Positions 23,256 through 34,960 of a stretch of DNA of 64,000 nucleotides are shown here, in pieces. The translations under genes were made by a program, and so were the position numbers. Origin of the DNA: Proteles cristata cristata (lineage: Eukaryota > Chordata > Mammalia > Carnivora > Hyaenidae); assembly GCA_017311185.1 (NCBI GenBank), contig JAESUZ010001068.1, forward strand, positions 62,001 through 126,000. Reading direction: 5' to 3'. Under the pieces are notes generated by a model. The model was not told the DNA's origin, did not search any database, and saw nothing but the letters and a program-made list of their open reading frames with translations. Every line of letters starts with the position of its first letter. Position 1 is the first letter of the stretch.

Positions 23256-23500
23256 TATTCTTTTTATTTATATTCAAGTTGGTTAACATACAGTGTAGTC
23301 TTGGCTTCAGGAGTAGAACCTGGTATTCATCTCTTACGTACAATACCCAGGGCTCATTCTGGAAAGTGCCCTCCTCAGTGCCCGTCACCATCAAACTCAA
23401 CCCCACCCGCTGCCCCTCCAACAACCCTCGGTGTGTTCTCTGTATTTGAGAGTCTCTTACGGTTTGGCTCCTTCTCTGTTTTTGTCTTATCAAATTATCA
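23256..23500 (-). mobile_element. L1 3'-UTR fragment (carnivore type)
   Basis: Plus-strand text TCAAGTTGGTTAACATACAG, CAGGAGTAGAACC, CAACAACCCTCGGTG and GAGAGTCTCTTACGGTTTGG is the reverse of a carnivore L1 3' UTR related to the one at 19487-19915. 5'-truncated; no clear flanking duplication. Confidence 0.7.
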
Positions 23501-23654
23501 TTAATTAGCATTATATTATTATTAAATATTTTTAAAATTTGATTTTCCTTTAACTCAGAGTAAACCTCTCTGAGGGAGAGAAAGCAGAGGTTGCATATGG
23601 TACAATTGTGTCATCAGTACTATCATAAAGAGCAACATTTATACAAAAAAACAC

Positions 23655-23790
23655 TTATTAAACAGATATTTATGGAGTGCCTTCTAGGTTCAAGGCTCCA
23701 TTCGAAGCGCTAAGGATAAGATCATGGCCAAGACAGATAAAGCCGTGTCCAAATGTTTGCATGTTAGTAGAGGCAGACGCAGAAAATACG
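23655..23790 (-). mobile_element. LINE-2 3'-end fragment
   Basis: TTAAACAGATATTTATGGAG, GTGCCTTCTAGG and GCGCTAAGGATAAG follow the order of a reversed L2 3' end (ATTTATTGAG..GCACTGTTCTAGG..GGGATACAG type). Ancient and diverged. Confidence 0.5.
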
Positions 23791-24231
23791 TAGAATGCAG
23801 GATGACACGAACTGTGGGGGCATTAGCAGGAAAGTAAGGGGAGCTGGCGACGGGCGGGGCCCACTGATAAGGTAGGCGGTCAGGGGAGGTCCCACTGCAA
23901 AATGGGCCCGAGCGAGGCGAGGGAGCATGCCATGTGCACCGTGCTGAGGACGTGTGTCCCCTGCAGAGGCACCAGCAGGTGCCAAGGCCCAGGGCCCGCG
24001 AGGAAAGGCCAGGAGGTCAGCGAGGCTGGATGCAGTGGGGGCGTCACGTCACTAGATGAAGCCCTAGAAGCAGTGACAGACCCGTTGGAAGGAACAGCTC
24101 TTCTCTGGGTGACATGGGAGCCGCTGTGGGGCTGGGAGCCACGGGCCTTGCTGGCTGCCGTGGGGAGAAGAGCACAGAACAGAGGCAGCTGCGAGCAGAG
24201 CGGCTGCTGGGGGCCACTGCGCTGACAAGCG
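23791..24231. other. GC-rich single-copy DNA
   Basis: This marks the change from AT-rich to GC-rich sequence. Open frames on both strands (23880-24236 minus, 23902-24225 plus) overlap. No exon supported. Confidence 0.5.
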
Positions 24232-24236
24232 GTCAC

Positions 24237-24430
24237 GGCGCCTGGGGGCTCGGCCGGTTAATCGTCCAACTCTTGGTTTGGACTCAGGTCCTGATCTCAT
24301 GATTGGTGAGTTCGAGCCCTGCGTCTGGCTCTGCGCTGACAGTGTGGAGCCTGCTTGGGATTCTCTCTCCCTCCCTCCCTCTCTGCCGCTCCCCCTTCTA
24401 AATAAATGAATAAACATTAAAGAAAAATAA
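24237..24430 (+). mobile_element. CAN-type SINE
   Basis: Head GGCGCCTGGGGGCTCGGC, box-B-like GAGTTCGAGCCC, CT-rich part and AAATAAATGAATAAAC tail. Flanks GTCACGG and GTCATGG are too short to fix the duplication firmly. The sequence near box A carries extra bases (CAACTCTTGGTTTGG), a mark of an older subfamily also seen at 30645. Confidence 0.9.
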
Positions 24431-24437
24431 GTCATGG

Positions 24438-25099
24438 CTGCTTGCTTTAGCATGAATGGAGCGGGAAGAAATGGCCACGTTCTAAGGAGGCTCTGTCCCG
24501 TCGCCGTATGTGGGTCTCACAAAACCCCCAGAGCAGGTTCCCACCCCCCACACTCCCCTGACCCACACAATTCCCTCCTGCCTGCCCCCTGGGGCCCCTG
24601 CCTATTGTCAGAATCTCCAGAATCTTCCATTTCTTCCTTGGATATTCTGTCTCTCTTCTGGCTTGAGATCTGGCCCCGCCCTGAGAGCGGCACCACCCTG
24701 TCTCCCTGTCCCCGTGGGACTGCTCACCCCGCACACCTGTGCCTCCAGCCTGGGAGTCAGGCCCGGGTCCCTTTACACTTTTGTTGCATCCAAACCCGTT
24801 TTTACCTTCTTCCTTTACCTCCTTCGAAATCCTTGCTTCCTTAAAGCGTGTGTCATCCCAGCAGCCGCCCACCCCGTGTGGCCGGCACCTGAGGCTCAGG
24901 GCGCGTCTCCACCTTGGTGGCCACCGTGACGTCAGTGCCCAGGGACGTCCCTCTCCCTGTCACTGCTGCTCCGTCCCCAGAATCCTGAGGGTGTCTTCCT
25001 GCGCCCTGTCCTCTCCCACGCTGTGCCCGACGCACTCGCAGCCCCTCACCCCTGGACTGCCGCCTCCCCGGCGTCCTTACTCGAGTGTCTTCTTCATGT
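24438..25099. other. GC-rich DNA, possibly upstream part of an L2
   Basis: Pyrimidine-rich CCTTCTTCC and CCTCC text leads into the LINE-2 relic without a clear border. Another TGACGTCA palindrome lies at about 24927. No exon supported. Confidence 0.4.
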
Positions 25100-26680
25100 A
25101 CTTTTGATGTCAACAGGGAGACCACGGCGCTTTCATGTAGACTTAACCGCACCGCCAGCCGGAGCTTGAGATCCGCCAGCCCCCTCGTGTCCTGGCTTCA
25201 CCCTGTGCTCAAATTAGATCCTATGATTCATCATCCTAAACCCTCTTCACTGTCTCAGCCCCCTCACCTCTCATTTCCTCTGGCACCGGGTCCCTTCCCT
25301 CCTCCATCCTGAACCCCCCACCCGGGCGCTGAGTCTCGCTACCGTCAAACACTCAGCCTCAGTGCCGGGACTTTCATTAAATTCTCCATCCACCAAAGGG
25401 GCAGGCGAAATTGCCCCACAGCCCCAGCACGCTTATGAAATGTTTCCTCCCTGCAAAATCACCACCTCACGCCCTCGCCCACCTCCTCAGGGACTCACAG
25501 GAGCCCCCCTTCATTCTCCAGTCCGCCTGCGCCCCGCTGCTGTGCTCACCCCAGCTTCCCTTCCATGTCCTTAGTGGTGCCCACTGTGACCCCTTCACCA
25601 TCTCCCCGGCCTCAGAGTCAGGGCTGTGCCCTCGCTGTGACCTGTGAAGCCACTGGCTTTTCCCTACACGTGAGCCCTGCCACTGAACTTCTTTTTTTTT
25701 TTTAATTTTTTTAATGTTTTATTTATTTCTAGGAGAGAGAGAGAGAGAGAGACAGCGTGAGTAGGGGAGGGCCAGAGAGAGAGGGAGTCACAGACTCTGA
25801 AACAGGCTCCAGGCTCTGAGCTGGCAGTCAACACAAAGCCCAACGTGCGGCTCGAACCCACGAACCACGAGATCATGACCCAAGCGAAAGTTGGACACTT
25901 AACCGACTAAGCCACCCAGGCACCCTGCTCTGCCACCGAACTTCTGAGCTCCTGTCTCCCTCCGGCCGCTGACCTGTCACATGGGCCACTGACGTTACCA
26001 CCTTTACTTCCTGTCTCATGGTCTCTTCTAAACTCCCTTCCTCTGAGGGCTTCTGCCCACTGCCCTCCTGATCTTCTTTCTAAAGATCCCCTCTGACGTC
26101 CCTGTCAGCACATACAAGTCGCTGGGCTTTCTGTATCCATTATTTGTCGATCACCCTGCCCTCGGGGCTTCTGGACACCACACAGTCCAGGTGGTCACCT
26201 CCTCTCAGTGATGGCTCCTCTCGGCTGGGGCTCCCAGCCCTGCACCGTCTCCCTGCTCATGCCCTGGAGAATTCCACACGGTCCTGGGGCTTCAAACACC
26301 TCCACCCAGTGATGACTCCCCGAATCCCAACCTGGGCCACCGGGCTCCAGAATTAGTAAATCTAACTGTCTTTTCAACATTACACGTCACCTCAGATTCG
26401 TTATGTCCACAACTGAACTCTTGGGTCCCTGTGCCTTTGTGACACGTGACCCGATACATGGCATGGTGGTCCAGTTGCCCCGCCCCAAACGCGTAAACCT
26501 TTGATTCCTCACATTTTCTCCACCTTCTCCGCCGCCCTCACCACCACAGCCAGTACCAGCGGCGGCCCTTCCTCCAAAAATATCTCGTCAGCTCCCTTCT
26601 TTCCATCCCACCTGCCCTTAGCTGGTCCAGGCGACCCTCCTCTCCCTGCTGGACGGGTGCTACAGCCTCCAGGAAGCATC
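25100..26680 (+). mobile_element. LINE-2 relic, long
   Basis: The best part is 26090-26660. CAGTGATGACTCCCCGAATC, GGGCTCCAGAATTAGTAAAT, ATGTCCACAACTGAACTCTT, then TCCTCACATTTTCTCC and CTCCAAAAATATCTCGTCAG keep L2 order on plus. Earlier text at 25100-25680 is compatible but weaker. A CAN SINE (25693-25929) splits it. L2 is ancient and inactive in placental mammals, so a run of this length is relatively well preserved. Confidence 0.6.
25693..25929 (-). mobile_element. CAN-type SINE, young subfamily
   Basis: Flanks CTGCCACTGAACTTCT (25677-25692) and CTGCCACCGAACTTCT (25930-25945) differ at one base. It shares with the copies at 27309 and 54375 the markers TTTCTAGGAGAGAG, GAGTCACAGACTCTG and CTGGCAGTCA. 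Other copies in the window lack these, so the three form a subfamily. Confidence 0.96.
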
Positions 26681-27282
26681 TCGTCCTCCACCCTTGGAGG
26701 CTGAGCTCAGGTAAAGCAAAAACGACGGAGCTTTGGCTACTACCTAGCAGGACACACCGAGATGAGGCTCGGGGCCACCTCTTCCGTGTCCTTGCTGTGG
26801 CTCGTGGTAGCAAAGAAAAGCCTGGCTGACCAGCAAGGTTAATTCAAGAGACGGGCTTGCAGTGAATCAGGGCCAATCTAGATTGGCCTCAAGTCAAATT
26901 GGATCATGAGCAGGAAGTGAGAAAACTTCACGAGAATGAAATGCTATTTACATCCTGTTCCTGGTGCCAGAAAAGGTCTGGCTTTGAGACGGAGCAGAGA
27001 GCAATTTTTACCAAATAAATGATGGGAATGTCACCCCCTGAGACGTTTAAAAAATCTCCTTGGCATCTGGTTTTAATGAGGCTATCTGTTCACCATCATC
27101 CCCAAGACGGTACTTCTCAAGATTCCGGGAGCTAATTTCTACTCCTCGTTCAACAACATTTGCTAAATGCTTATCTGGTGGTGTGCATCATGCAGGGTGT
27201 CCGCAAAACAAACGTGCGTTAGACGTGCCCTGACAGGCATCTACGTTTAGTAATCTGTGCCCAGGTGTTTCACTCCAAAAAA
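26681..27282. other. Single-copy DNA with an L2-like patch
   Basis: About 27145-27240 (GTTCAACAACATTTGCTAAATG) resembles a reversed L2 3' end. The rest has no recognised feature. Confidence 0.4.
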
Positions 27283-27308
27283 AAAATAAAATAAAAAAGC
27301 AAATGGAG

Positions 27309-27534
27309 GGGCGCCTGGGTGGCTTAGTCGGTTAAGCGTCCGACTTTCGCTCAGGTCATGATCTCGCAGTTCGTGGGTTCGAGCCCCGCGTCGGGCTCTG
27401 TGCTGACTGCCAGCTCAGAGCCTGGAGCCTGTTTCAGAGTCTGTGACTCCCTCTCTCTCTGACCCTCCCCTGCTCACGCTGTCTCTCTCTCTCCTAAAAA
27501 TAAATAAAACATTAAAAAAAATTAAAAATAAAAT
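27309..27534 (+). mobile_element. CAN-type SINE, youngest-looking copy
   Basis: Nearly intact head and tRNA-like part (GGCGCCTGGGTGGCTTAG, GGTTCGAGCCCCGCGTCGG). The flank ending at 27308 is repeated without error ending at 27560. It is 26 bp if the A-rich part is counted and at least 16 bp beyond it. It carries the CTGACTGCCAGC and GAGTCTGTGACTCC markers of the young subfamily. A perfect long duplication implies a recent insertion. Confidence 0.97.
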
Positions 27535-27560
27535 AAAATAAAATAAAAAAGCAAATGGAG

Positions 27561-29414
27561 TGTTAGTGGAGTATCTTTAGTATCTTCCGGGGTCGCGCCG
27601 GCCCGGGAATTCCCCGCCCGGCACCTCCGACACCAGGGCGCGTCCTCTGAGGACACGAGCTGCTCCCTGACCAGCCCCCGGGCTCTGCCCTTCCCACACC
27701 AGGCTGGGCATCGGGCACCTGCCCCCAGGCGCAGGGTCCCTGTCCGGGAAGCCAGTGGCCACCACAGCAGGAGGGAAACGGGACCCTCCCGGGCTCTCTG
27801 CTGGGGGAGGGCTCTGCCCCGGGCGTCGGTCCCGCCAGACGGCCTCACAGGGAGAAGACAGATGGGTGTCTGAGGGCAGGAGGAGAGGGGAGGGCAGGGT
27901 TTTGTGACTAACAGTCTGAGGCACCATGTCCCCGCCCAGCCGGGCCCAGGGCTCAGCCACGAGAAGGAAGGTGCTGGAATGTTTAGCCGTTGAGGCACGT
28001 CTGTTCAAGTTAACCTGCGTTTCCCAAGTACCTGGTAGATTCCCTGCGGGCGGCCTTCCTTCGGCCCCTCTCCTGCCACCGTCGCTGACGAGCGAGCGAG
28101 GCAGCCGGACATTCACCTGGGCGTTTGGAAGCCAAGTGGGCACGGCAGCCGGGGGACGGAGGGGATGCTCCTGGGGGACACGGAGAAGATCCGTAACCCC
28201 ATCGGCTCCAATGGTGCATGCCTGGTGGGACTCCGGGGAGAGGAGGTCTGACTCAGGCCGTGAGCTACGTCTTCACACCGGCTCAGGGCACCCGCGTGGG
28301 GCGGGTCTCTCTGCGGCTTAGAATTCACAGCAAGTAGGCAGAGAGCTTACCTGGCACACCGCCCGCTGGGAGGGCGCCAGCCCGGCAGGGAGGAGAGAGT
28401 GCGGGCAGGAGACGAGAGAGGTGCCAAGCCAGGGACGCAGGAGCAGCTTGCGTGAGCTGCACTTATTGAACCAGCACGGACCGCGCAACAGGACTGCATG
28501 CCTGCCGTGACTGGTCCTCACGACAGCTCTGGAGTTAATGCAGAGAACAGGAGTTTAGGGCTCGGACGGGCCCGGCAGTGTCCCCAGGTCACACAGAGGA
28601 GAAGGCAGGCCCTTGCGGAGCGGGCCTCTCTCCCGCGTATGCTGCCTGCAGGCGAAGGCCAAGGGTGGAGAGGCTGATGCCAGGGGTCGGGGCGAGGCTG
28701 TGGGAACAGGTAGCCCCCAGCCGGCCGTGTGTCGGAGGAAGGCTGGCGCGGCTCCTGCCACCAGAGCCAGCTGTCATCGGCGCCGGGGCCACGGGCAGAG
28801 GGAATAGGGCGGAAGAGGTGGGCGCGGGGAGAAGTCGGAGGCGGGAGCCATGGCGATTCCTGGACATTTCCCGGGGTCGGGCTGGGAGGGGCAGGGCTCT
28901 GCTTCCGGCGTCAGATGGCAGGTCTTGGCAGAGTGTGGGGCAGGTGGGGGCCAGAGCCCCAGCACAGGCTTTGCCCAGCTCAGCCGCACAGAGCGGAGGC
29001 CGCTGCTTTGGGCACAAGGGCTCCAGTTCGAGCAGGGACGGGACTCCGAACCGCAGGAATCAAATAGTCACCCGCAGCTCATAGTAAACCGGCTGTTAAC
29101 AGTGAGCGAGCGGTGCGCCAGACGCCTCAGGTCCCAGGCCTGGGGCCCGGCTGGCAGGCAAGGCCGCTGCAGCAGCAGCAGGTGTGGTCTGCGGGGACCA
29201 CGCACAGGCCCCCGGGTGCTCGGGTTAACGGTGTGCGGCCCACGCCCTCCCCGGCAGGTGCCGGGGCCCCTCGAGCGTGTGCGCTGCCCCTTGGGGTTTC
29301 ATGGGACGGCCCGCCAGGAGGAGGTACACCAGAGTGTGCACTGGTGTGGGAATGAGAAACACCTTGGGGCCCCCATCGTACCTGCCCGCCATGTTCATGA
29401 GCACCGCATCCAGG
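27561..29414. other. GC-rich single-copy DNA
   Basis: CpG-rich, most strongly at about 28690-28870. Long open frames on both strands (27522-28143 minus, 28578-29614 plus) overlap each other. One runs into a SINE, which argues against coding. No promoter or exon supported. Confidence 0.5.
28455..28615 (-). mobile_element. MIR fragment, weak
   Basis: CACTTATTGAACCAGC, TGGTCCTCACGACAGCTCTG and CCCAGGTCACACAG occur in the order of a reversed MIR. The similarity is patchy. Confidence 0.45.
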
Positions 29415-29431
29415 AAGCCCACCAGGATCTC

Positions 29432-29657
29432 TTTTGTTTTAATTTTCTAAATGTTTTTTATTTATTTTTGAGAGAGAGAGAGAGAGAGCGTGAGCAGGGG
29501 AGAGGCAGAGAGAGAGAGGGAGACACAGAATCCAAAACAGGCTCCAGGCTCCAAGCTGTCAGCACAGAGCCCGACACAGGGCTCGAACCCACACACTGTG
29601 GGATCATGACCTGAGTTGAAGTCGGACGCTTAACCTACTAAGGCCTCCAGGTGCCCC
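29432..29657 (-). mobile_element. CAN-type SINE
   Basis: Inverted SINE with an exact 17-bp duplication AAGCCCACCAGGATCTC at 29415-29431 and 29658-29674. The A-tail side carries TTTTGTTTTAATTTTC. A GA dinucleotide run is present in the CT-rich part. Confidence 0.96.
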
Positions 29658-29674
29658 AAGCCCACCAGGATCTC

Positions 29675-29899
29675 GGGATGAAGATCCAAACAGGATTCCC
29701 ACATGAGTCCGGCAGGAGGAAGAGAGACCCTCGTGATGTGCCCACGGCTTCTGTACAAGAGGTCACAGCCCCCAGCAGCGGGCCACCGCCGAAGGAGCTT
29801 CAAGAGGGGGCTCTCTCCTCTTGAGATGAAGTACTGAGGAAGCCCAGGGCAGGAGCCCGGGCAGGCGACGGGAAACCTCTAGCAGGTGTATACAGTGAA
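29675..29899. other. Short GC-rich stretch, nothing recognised
   Basis: Boundary between the GC-rich block and the AT-rich L1 that follows. Confidence 0.4.
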
Positions 29900-30644
29900 C
29901 ATTCTACACAGCCCGATCCCACCCTGATCAACCTAAACACTTCGTGGAATGCCTTTTCATCTCACTTTCCAAGCACAGCCGGCTTTGGACAAAATATTAC
30001 ACAATTCTTCACTTTTGGCAAAACAAAAACAAAACCAAACAAAAACAGAATACTATCTGAAGAGACAAACTGATGCCTGAGCATCAGCACCGGGATCAGA
30101 TAAAGCACAGAGTTTGGAATTCTAAGGCAGAGAATTTGAAATCCCTGTGAATGATAGGTATGGAGTGTGATGGAAAAAGTGGACAGCACACCAGAACTCA
30201 ACGGTCATGTCAGCAGAGACGAAAACTCAAGAAAGAATCAAAAGGAAATTCCACAAGTTGAAAACATTACAACCGGAATGAGGAACATCTTTGATGGGTT
30301 CATCAACTGACGAGACACAGCCAAGAAAAGAATCAGAGCTTGAAGACAGATTAGCAAATCTTCCCTAACTGAAATGCAAAGAGAAAAAGCAGGAAAACAG
30401 CAGCACATCTGTAGAATGGTTTCAAAAGGTGTAACATATGTGTGTGATTGGGAACCAAAAGAACAGAAAAAATATATTATGTCTAGCTAGCTAGCTAAAG
30501 ACAGATTTCATGGGTATGTGCATAGGTATGTAACATATATGTGTGTAGTAATGGCTAAGAACTTTCCAAAATTAATGACAGACACCAAAACACAGATTCA
30601 GGGTACTCAAGGAACAGCAAACATCATTTTAAAAAAATACATCT

Positions 30645-30842
30645 TGGGGCACCTGGGTGGTTCAGTCGATTAAGGTTCCCACTCTTGATTTTGGCTTGGG
30701 TCATGATCTCAGTTTGTGAGCTTGAGCTCCTCTCTATCGGTGCGGAGTGTGCTTGGGATTCTTTGTCTCCCTCTCTCTGTGTCCCCCCCACCCATGCTCT
30801 CTATCTCTCTCTCTCTCAAAAGTAAATAAATAAACATTAAAG
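30645..30842 (+). mobile_element. CAN-type SINE, older variant
   Basis: Flanked by AAATACATCT at 30635-30644 and 30843-30852. The middle is shortened: the GGCTCTGTGCTGACAGCTC part is replaced by a diverged CTCTCTATCGGTGCGG. Extra bases near box A (CACTCTTGATTTTGG) resemble the copy at 24237. Confidence 0.9.
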
Positions 30843-31583
30843 AAATACATCTAGGCATATCATATTCATAGTATATTGAAGCATCAGCAAACCCAAGGGA
30901 GAGAAAACTTAAAAGAAGCCAGGGGAAAATAGAACACCTTGCCTGTATAGGAACAAGAGTAAGAATTCGTAGACCTCTCATCAGAAACCATGCAAGCAGA
31001 AAGACAATGTAATGAAAAATCCAGAATTCTATACTCCATGAAATTATACTTTAAAAATGAAGAAGAAATAAGGACTTTTTTTTAAGACAACCAAAGCTGA
31101 GGGAATTCACCAGAAGATCCGACCCATAATAAACAGTAAAAAGTTCTTCAAGGAGATGGAGAAGAATATAGAACAGCAACTCAGACCTTGTAAAGAAAGG
31201 AAGGAATAAATTTATTCCTTGGAGAAGGAATAAGTGGAGAGAATGCAAAATCTCTATTTCTCTTATTCTTAATCGATCATAAAGATGAACTGATTATTGG
31301 TCAATATAAAGACAGTACCAATTAGCAGGGTGATTACAGTTATGGTAGGAAGAGTGTCGAGGAATTGAGGAGATTCAATTGAGGCACCTGCACTATGCGT
31401 GTGTGGAGGTGCAGCGTTATTTGAAGGTGGGCTTCGATTTGCTAAAAATATTAAAAATAGCGGACAGCCTCCAATTTTTAAATGAGTATAACACAGAAAG
31501 AAAAGAAATAAAATGGAATCTTATAAAATATTCCATTAAAACCAGAGAAAAGGTGGGAGGGAATGAAAGAGAGATGGGTGACA

Positions 31584-31975
31584 GGTCCCAAAGGTACTGT
31601 GATGGGAGAATTAAGAAGCAGGAGGCTACGACTCTTCAGGAGCCAAAACATCGTCTCCAGGCTCAAGCGTCTTTTATTTTGCTGCTTGTCTGATACCGAC
31701 AAGCACCTACAGCATAGTATTGGGCATCTTGACAGGTCTTGCACCTGCAGTGTATTCTATCCTGGGTCATGAGTACTTCTGGCGCCAGACGAAACATTCT
31801 TATCCCTGGCCTGGCATCTGTATGGTGTCCTTCTGGAGAGAAGGAGCAGTCCCAGTGGCTTTCCAACCTGGGGATGGAACAGCTTTCAGTTCTTTGCTGC
31901 TCCGTCCCTTTCCGTTAGGACATTCTTATGGTGCCTCCGGCTTCTTGTTCTCCGACAGGAAAAGAAGGGGGGATT
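31584..31975 (-). mobile_element. LTR-like block inserted in an L1, unrecognised
   Basis: About 390 bp of balanced composition sits where L1 sequence is interrupted; L1 text resumes at about 32000. Read on minus it starts TGTCGGAGAACAAGAAGCC. It later carries AATAAAAGACGCTTGAGCCT, a poly(A)-signal-like motif in the position expected for R in an LTR. It may be a solo LTR, but the 3' end and a 4-6 bp target duplication were not fixed. Short open frames on both strands are not recognised. Confidence 0.35.
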
Positions 31976-33239
31976 TCAAAAGAAACAAAGAATAAACTCA
32001 ATAAATAAAAAAGACTTTACAAAAGTAATAGATATTAATGCAATTACATTTTTAAAATCACTTTAAATGTAAATAGTCTAAATACACTAATTAAAATACA
32101 GAGATTGTCAGAGTAAATTAAAAAAAAAAACAAAACAAGCCCCATGCATGTGTTATCTACCAGAGACTCATCTTACAAAGAGTCAGATAGGTTAAATGTA
32201 ATTAAAAGAAGTCAGGAGTGGCTTGTATTGTCTTCAGAAAAAGCAGACTTCTACACCAGGAAAATGATCGGGAATGAAGAGGGGTATTACATGTGACAAA
32301 GGGGTCAATTCTCCAAGAAGACATAGTCTTAGAAGTGTGTGTGGGCAACAACAGTGTGTCAAAACACATCACGTAAAAAGTGAAAGAAGAAATGGACAAA
32401 TCCTCTGTCGCACTGGAGACATCGACAGCCCTCTGTCGGTAACGGATGGATCGAGAAGGCAGAAGATCATTAACGGTAGAGCGACCTGGACAGTGCCATC
32501 ACTCAGCCGGTCTGATTGGCATCTGAAGACCACTCCATCCACCAGCAGCAGAACGCGCACTCTTCTCAAGTTCGCACTGACCGCACGCCATGACAGACCA
32601 CATTCTGGGCCAAAAAGACAAAGAGCCAATTTAGAAGACTACAGATCATGCGCGTCTTTTCTTAGACAACAGTGGAATTAAACAGAAGTTACTCGAAGGG
32701 CAGCCTGGAGAGGGTGGGATGAAGATGGCACTTCCCCTCCCCGGTCGTTCTCTCCAACCCCATCACCCTGTCTACTTTGGTAAAAGCACCAGGTCCCTCC
32801 CTTTGAGGGACATTCTGCAACATGCTGGCCCGTCTTCAAAACTATCAAGATCGAAGAACACAGAGAAAGTCTGAGGAATTCACAGCCACGAGGAACGTGC
32901 CAAGGCATGAAAACCAGTGTGGTGTGCGACCCTGGAGGTGGGCCTGGGAAGAAAAAGGACATTAGTAAAAACTAAGGACATCTAAGTAAATACAGACTTC
33001 AGATAGTAATAATGCGTTGATGTTGCCTCGTTAATTTCAACAAGTACACCACACCAATGTATGACTGATAATAGGGAAAACCAGGCATGTGGCCTAAGGG
33101 AACTCTCTATACTGTTTTCACAAGGGCTTTTATAATTTAAAACTGTTCTAAAATTAATAGAATTATTTTTAAAATGCAATAGGAATGATTCCAGGAAATA
33201 AAAACCAAATAAGTTCAAAGAAAATCGTTGACGTATCAC

Positions 33240-34115
33240 AAAATTATTAATTGGTGCAGCTGTAGGAGAGGCATCCTCGTGTTTGTCAATGAGCGGGAAG
33301 CGGGGAGTTGAGGACTCTCTGGCCCCGGAGCAAGGACGTGGGGAAGAGAGCGCGTGAGCAAGGCCGGCGGGGTGTAAATTGGTGCAGCCCCTACGTGGAA
33401 GCAATGTGGAAGTTTTTCAAAAGATTAAAAAATTAGAGCCACCATCTATATGATCGAATAGATTCCACATCTGGGTGTGTATGGGAAGGAAATTAAATAG
33501 GCATCTTGAAGAGGCGTGTGTATTTCCATGTTCATGGCGGCGTTATGCACAACGTCCAAGGTATGGAAACAAGCAGGGTCTGCGAACAGATGACGGACGC
33601 GATGATGCAGTCTGTACGCTCAGGGGAATATCATTCAGGCAGGAGAAAGGAGGAAATCCCAACACCTGTGACGACATGGAGGACGTGATGCTCGGTGAAA
33701 TAAGCCAGACGCAGAAAAACAAGTACTTACGATCTCACACATCGGTGGAGTCTCAACACAGGAACGCGGAGAAGGAGAGAGTAGAGGTGGTTGCCGGGAG
33801 CTGGGGGGAAGGGAGGGGCGAGGCCATGTGATCAAATGTTGCAATTCTGCAGGACGAGTAAGTTCTGGAGATGTAACCTACAGAGACGGGATCTGAAACT
33901 TCCTCAGAGGTAGATCCTGAATGTTCCCACCACACATGGACAGAAGGTAACTCGCAAAGTGATGCCCATTCTCATGATCTTATTTCTCGTCACCATTTTG
34001 CACTTTGTACATGCATCAAAGTACCTGCTGTGCACCTTAAATACGAACGACTCTTGTTTGTCAAGTATACCTAAATAAGGCTGTAAAAACAGGGAAATTA
34101 AGAATAAATGATTTT
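33240..34115 (+). mobile_element. Old L1 3' part
   Basis: CAATGTGGAAGTTTTTCAAAAG (33400) and GTGAAATAAGCCAGACGCAG (33700) are standard L1 ORF2/3'-UTR phrases on plus. So are CATGCATCAAAGTACCTGC (34010) and CACCTTAAATACG..TATACCTAAATAAGG (34040-34080). It ends at a decayed A-rich tail. It may be a second element next to the one above. Confidence 0.75.
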
Positions 34116-34560
34116 AGAGATGAATACTGAAGTTGATTGACTTAGGCTTTAATAAGACGTTGGATAAAATTATCCTTTAAACTGATTTTCAAATGACATT
34201 GTCATTCATGCAAAGGTCACTGAAAAGACCCCGTTGATCATGGAGGGTAGAACAATACTATAACTGGCATTTGCTAAGCGTTTATAACAAACAAAAACAA
34301 ATCTGTGTTCTGACATGGAGTAAAAATTGCTTTACTACTCAGATAATGACACAAATATTTTGAAACCCTATTTCAGATCGTTTATTCCCCAACCAAACAA
34401 GCTATATTAGTCTGTTTATTTTTATACTAAAAAATCTTTTACATTAGAGTATACTAAAATGACTAAAATTATTTATAATAGTTATAATGCTATGATATTT
34501 ATAAAATTGTAATTTTTAGCTCCAGCAGTGTAACTGGTAAAATATTCCTCACAAGAATTA
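34116..34560. promoter_or_regulatory. AT-rich island, possible conserved non-coding element
   Basis: Dense TAAT/ATTA, AAACAA and TGACATT-type words and no recognisable repeat, lying at the edge of the SINE-free GC-rich domain. Conservation was not measured, so the regulatory role is inference from base composition only. Confidence 0.25.
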
Positions 34561-34960
34561 TGAGGATGCATTTTGTGGCCTGCACTGTCTAATTATTATA
34601 AGGACTGTTAATTGGAAATGAACTTGAACTTTGATCTGAGGGTTATAAGGTCTAGAGCAAGAAGGTATGTCATGAAAGCAAAGAAACAAATTCATGGGAA
34701 AGGACACAAAAACCCTGATGAAAAGGATCTCTGTGTCCATTTCACAGATGCACAAACCGTGCTGAGGCCAGGCCAGCTGCCAGCTGGGTCTTCTGCCCTG
34801 TGGCAAGTTCTAGCGTCTCCCTGTGGAAGGAAGTGGGCAGGTGAGCACGGGCTGTTTGGGGTAAGTGTTGTTAGAGGATCTGATGCAGAAACGGGTCTTG
34901 TTAGCCCTGAGCTGACTCAGGGCAGCGTGTAAATCGTAATGGTTCCCAGCGCCCAGTTCC
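34561..34960. other. Single-copy DNA with possible MIR trace
   Basis: CCATTTCACAGATGCACAAACC at about 34738 resembles a reversed MIR core. The open frame 34612-34932 (plus) crosses it and is not considered coding. Confidence 0.4.

Larger units (their letters stand above)
29900..33165 (+). mobile_element. Old L1 LINE (L1M/HAL1-like), interrupted
   Basis: L1 order on plus is clear in places. CTCATCAGAAACCATGCAAGC and AGCTGAGGGAATTCACCAG (30975-31110) come from the older-type upstream region. CAGAGATTGTCAGAGTAAAT (32100) and GACTCATCTTACAAAGAGTC (32165) come from ORF2. CATTCTGGGCCAAAAAGAC (32600) follows. After about 32700 the sequence jumps to a 3'-end-like part (CTCTATACTGTTTTCAC), so much of ORF2 is missing. 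It is interrupted by a SINE (30645) and an LTR-like block (31584-31975). No intact reading frame. Confidence 0.65.

Noticed and set aside
28850..29614. 254-codon plus-strand open frame
   Set aside because: It runs from single-copy DNA straight into a minus-strand SINE, including the GA-rich tract, so it is not a conserved coding region.
32274..32681. 135-codon plus-strand open frame
   Set aside because: It lies in a decayed L1 ORF2 and carries L1-type text; not a host gene.
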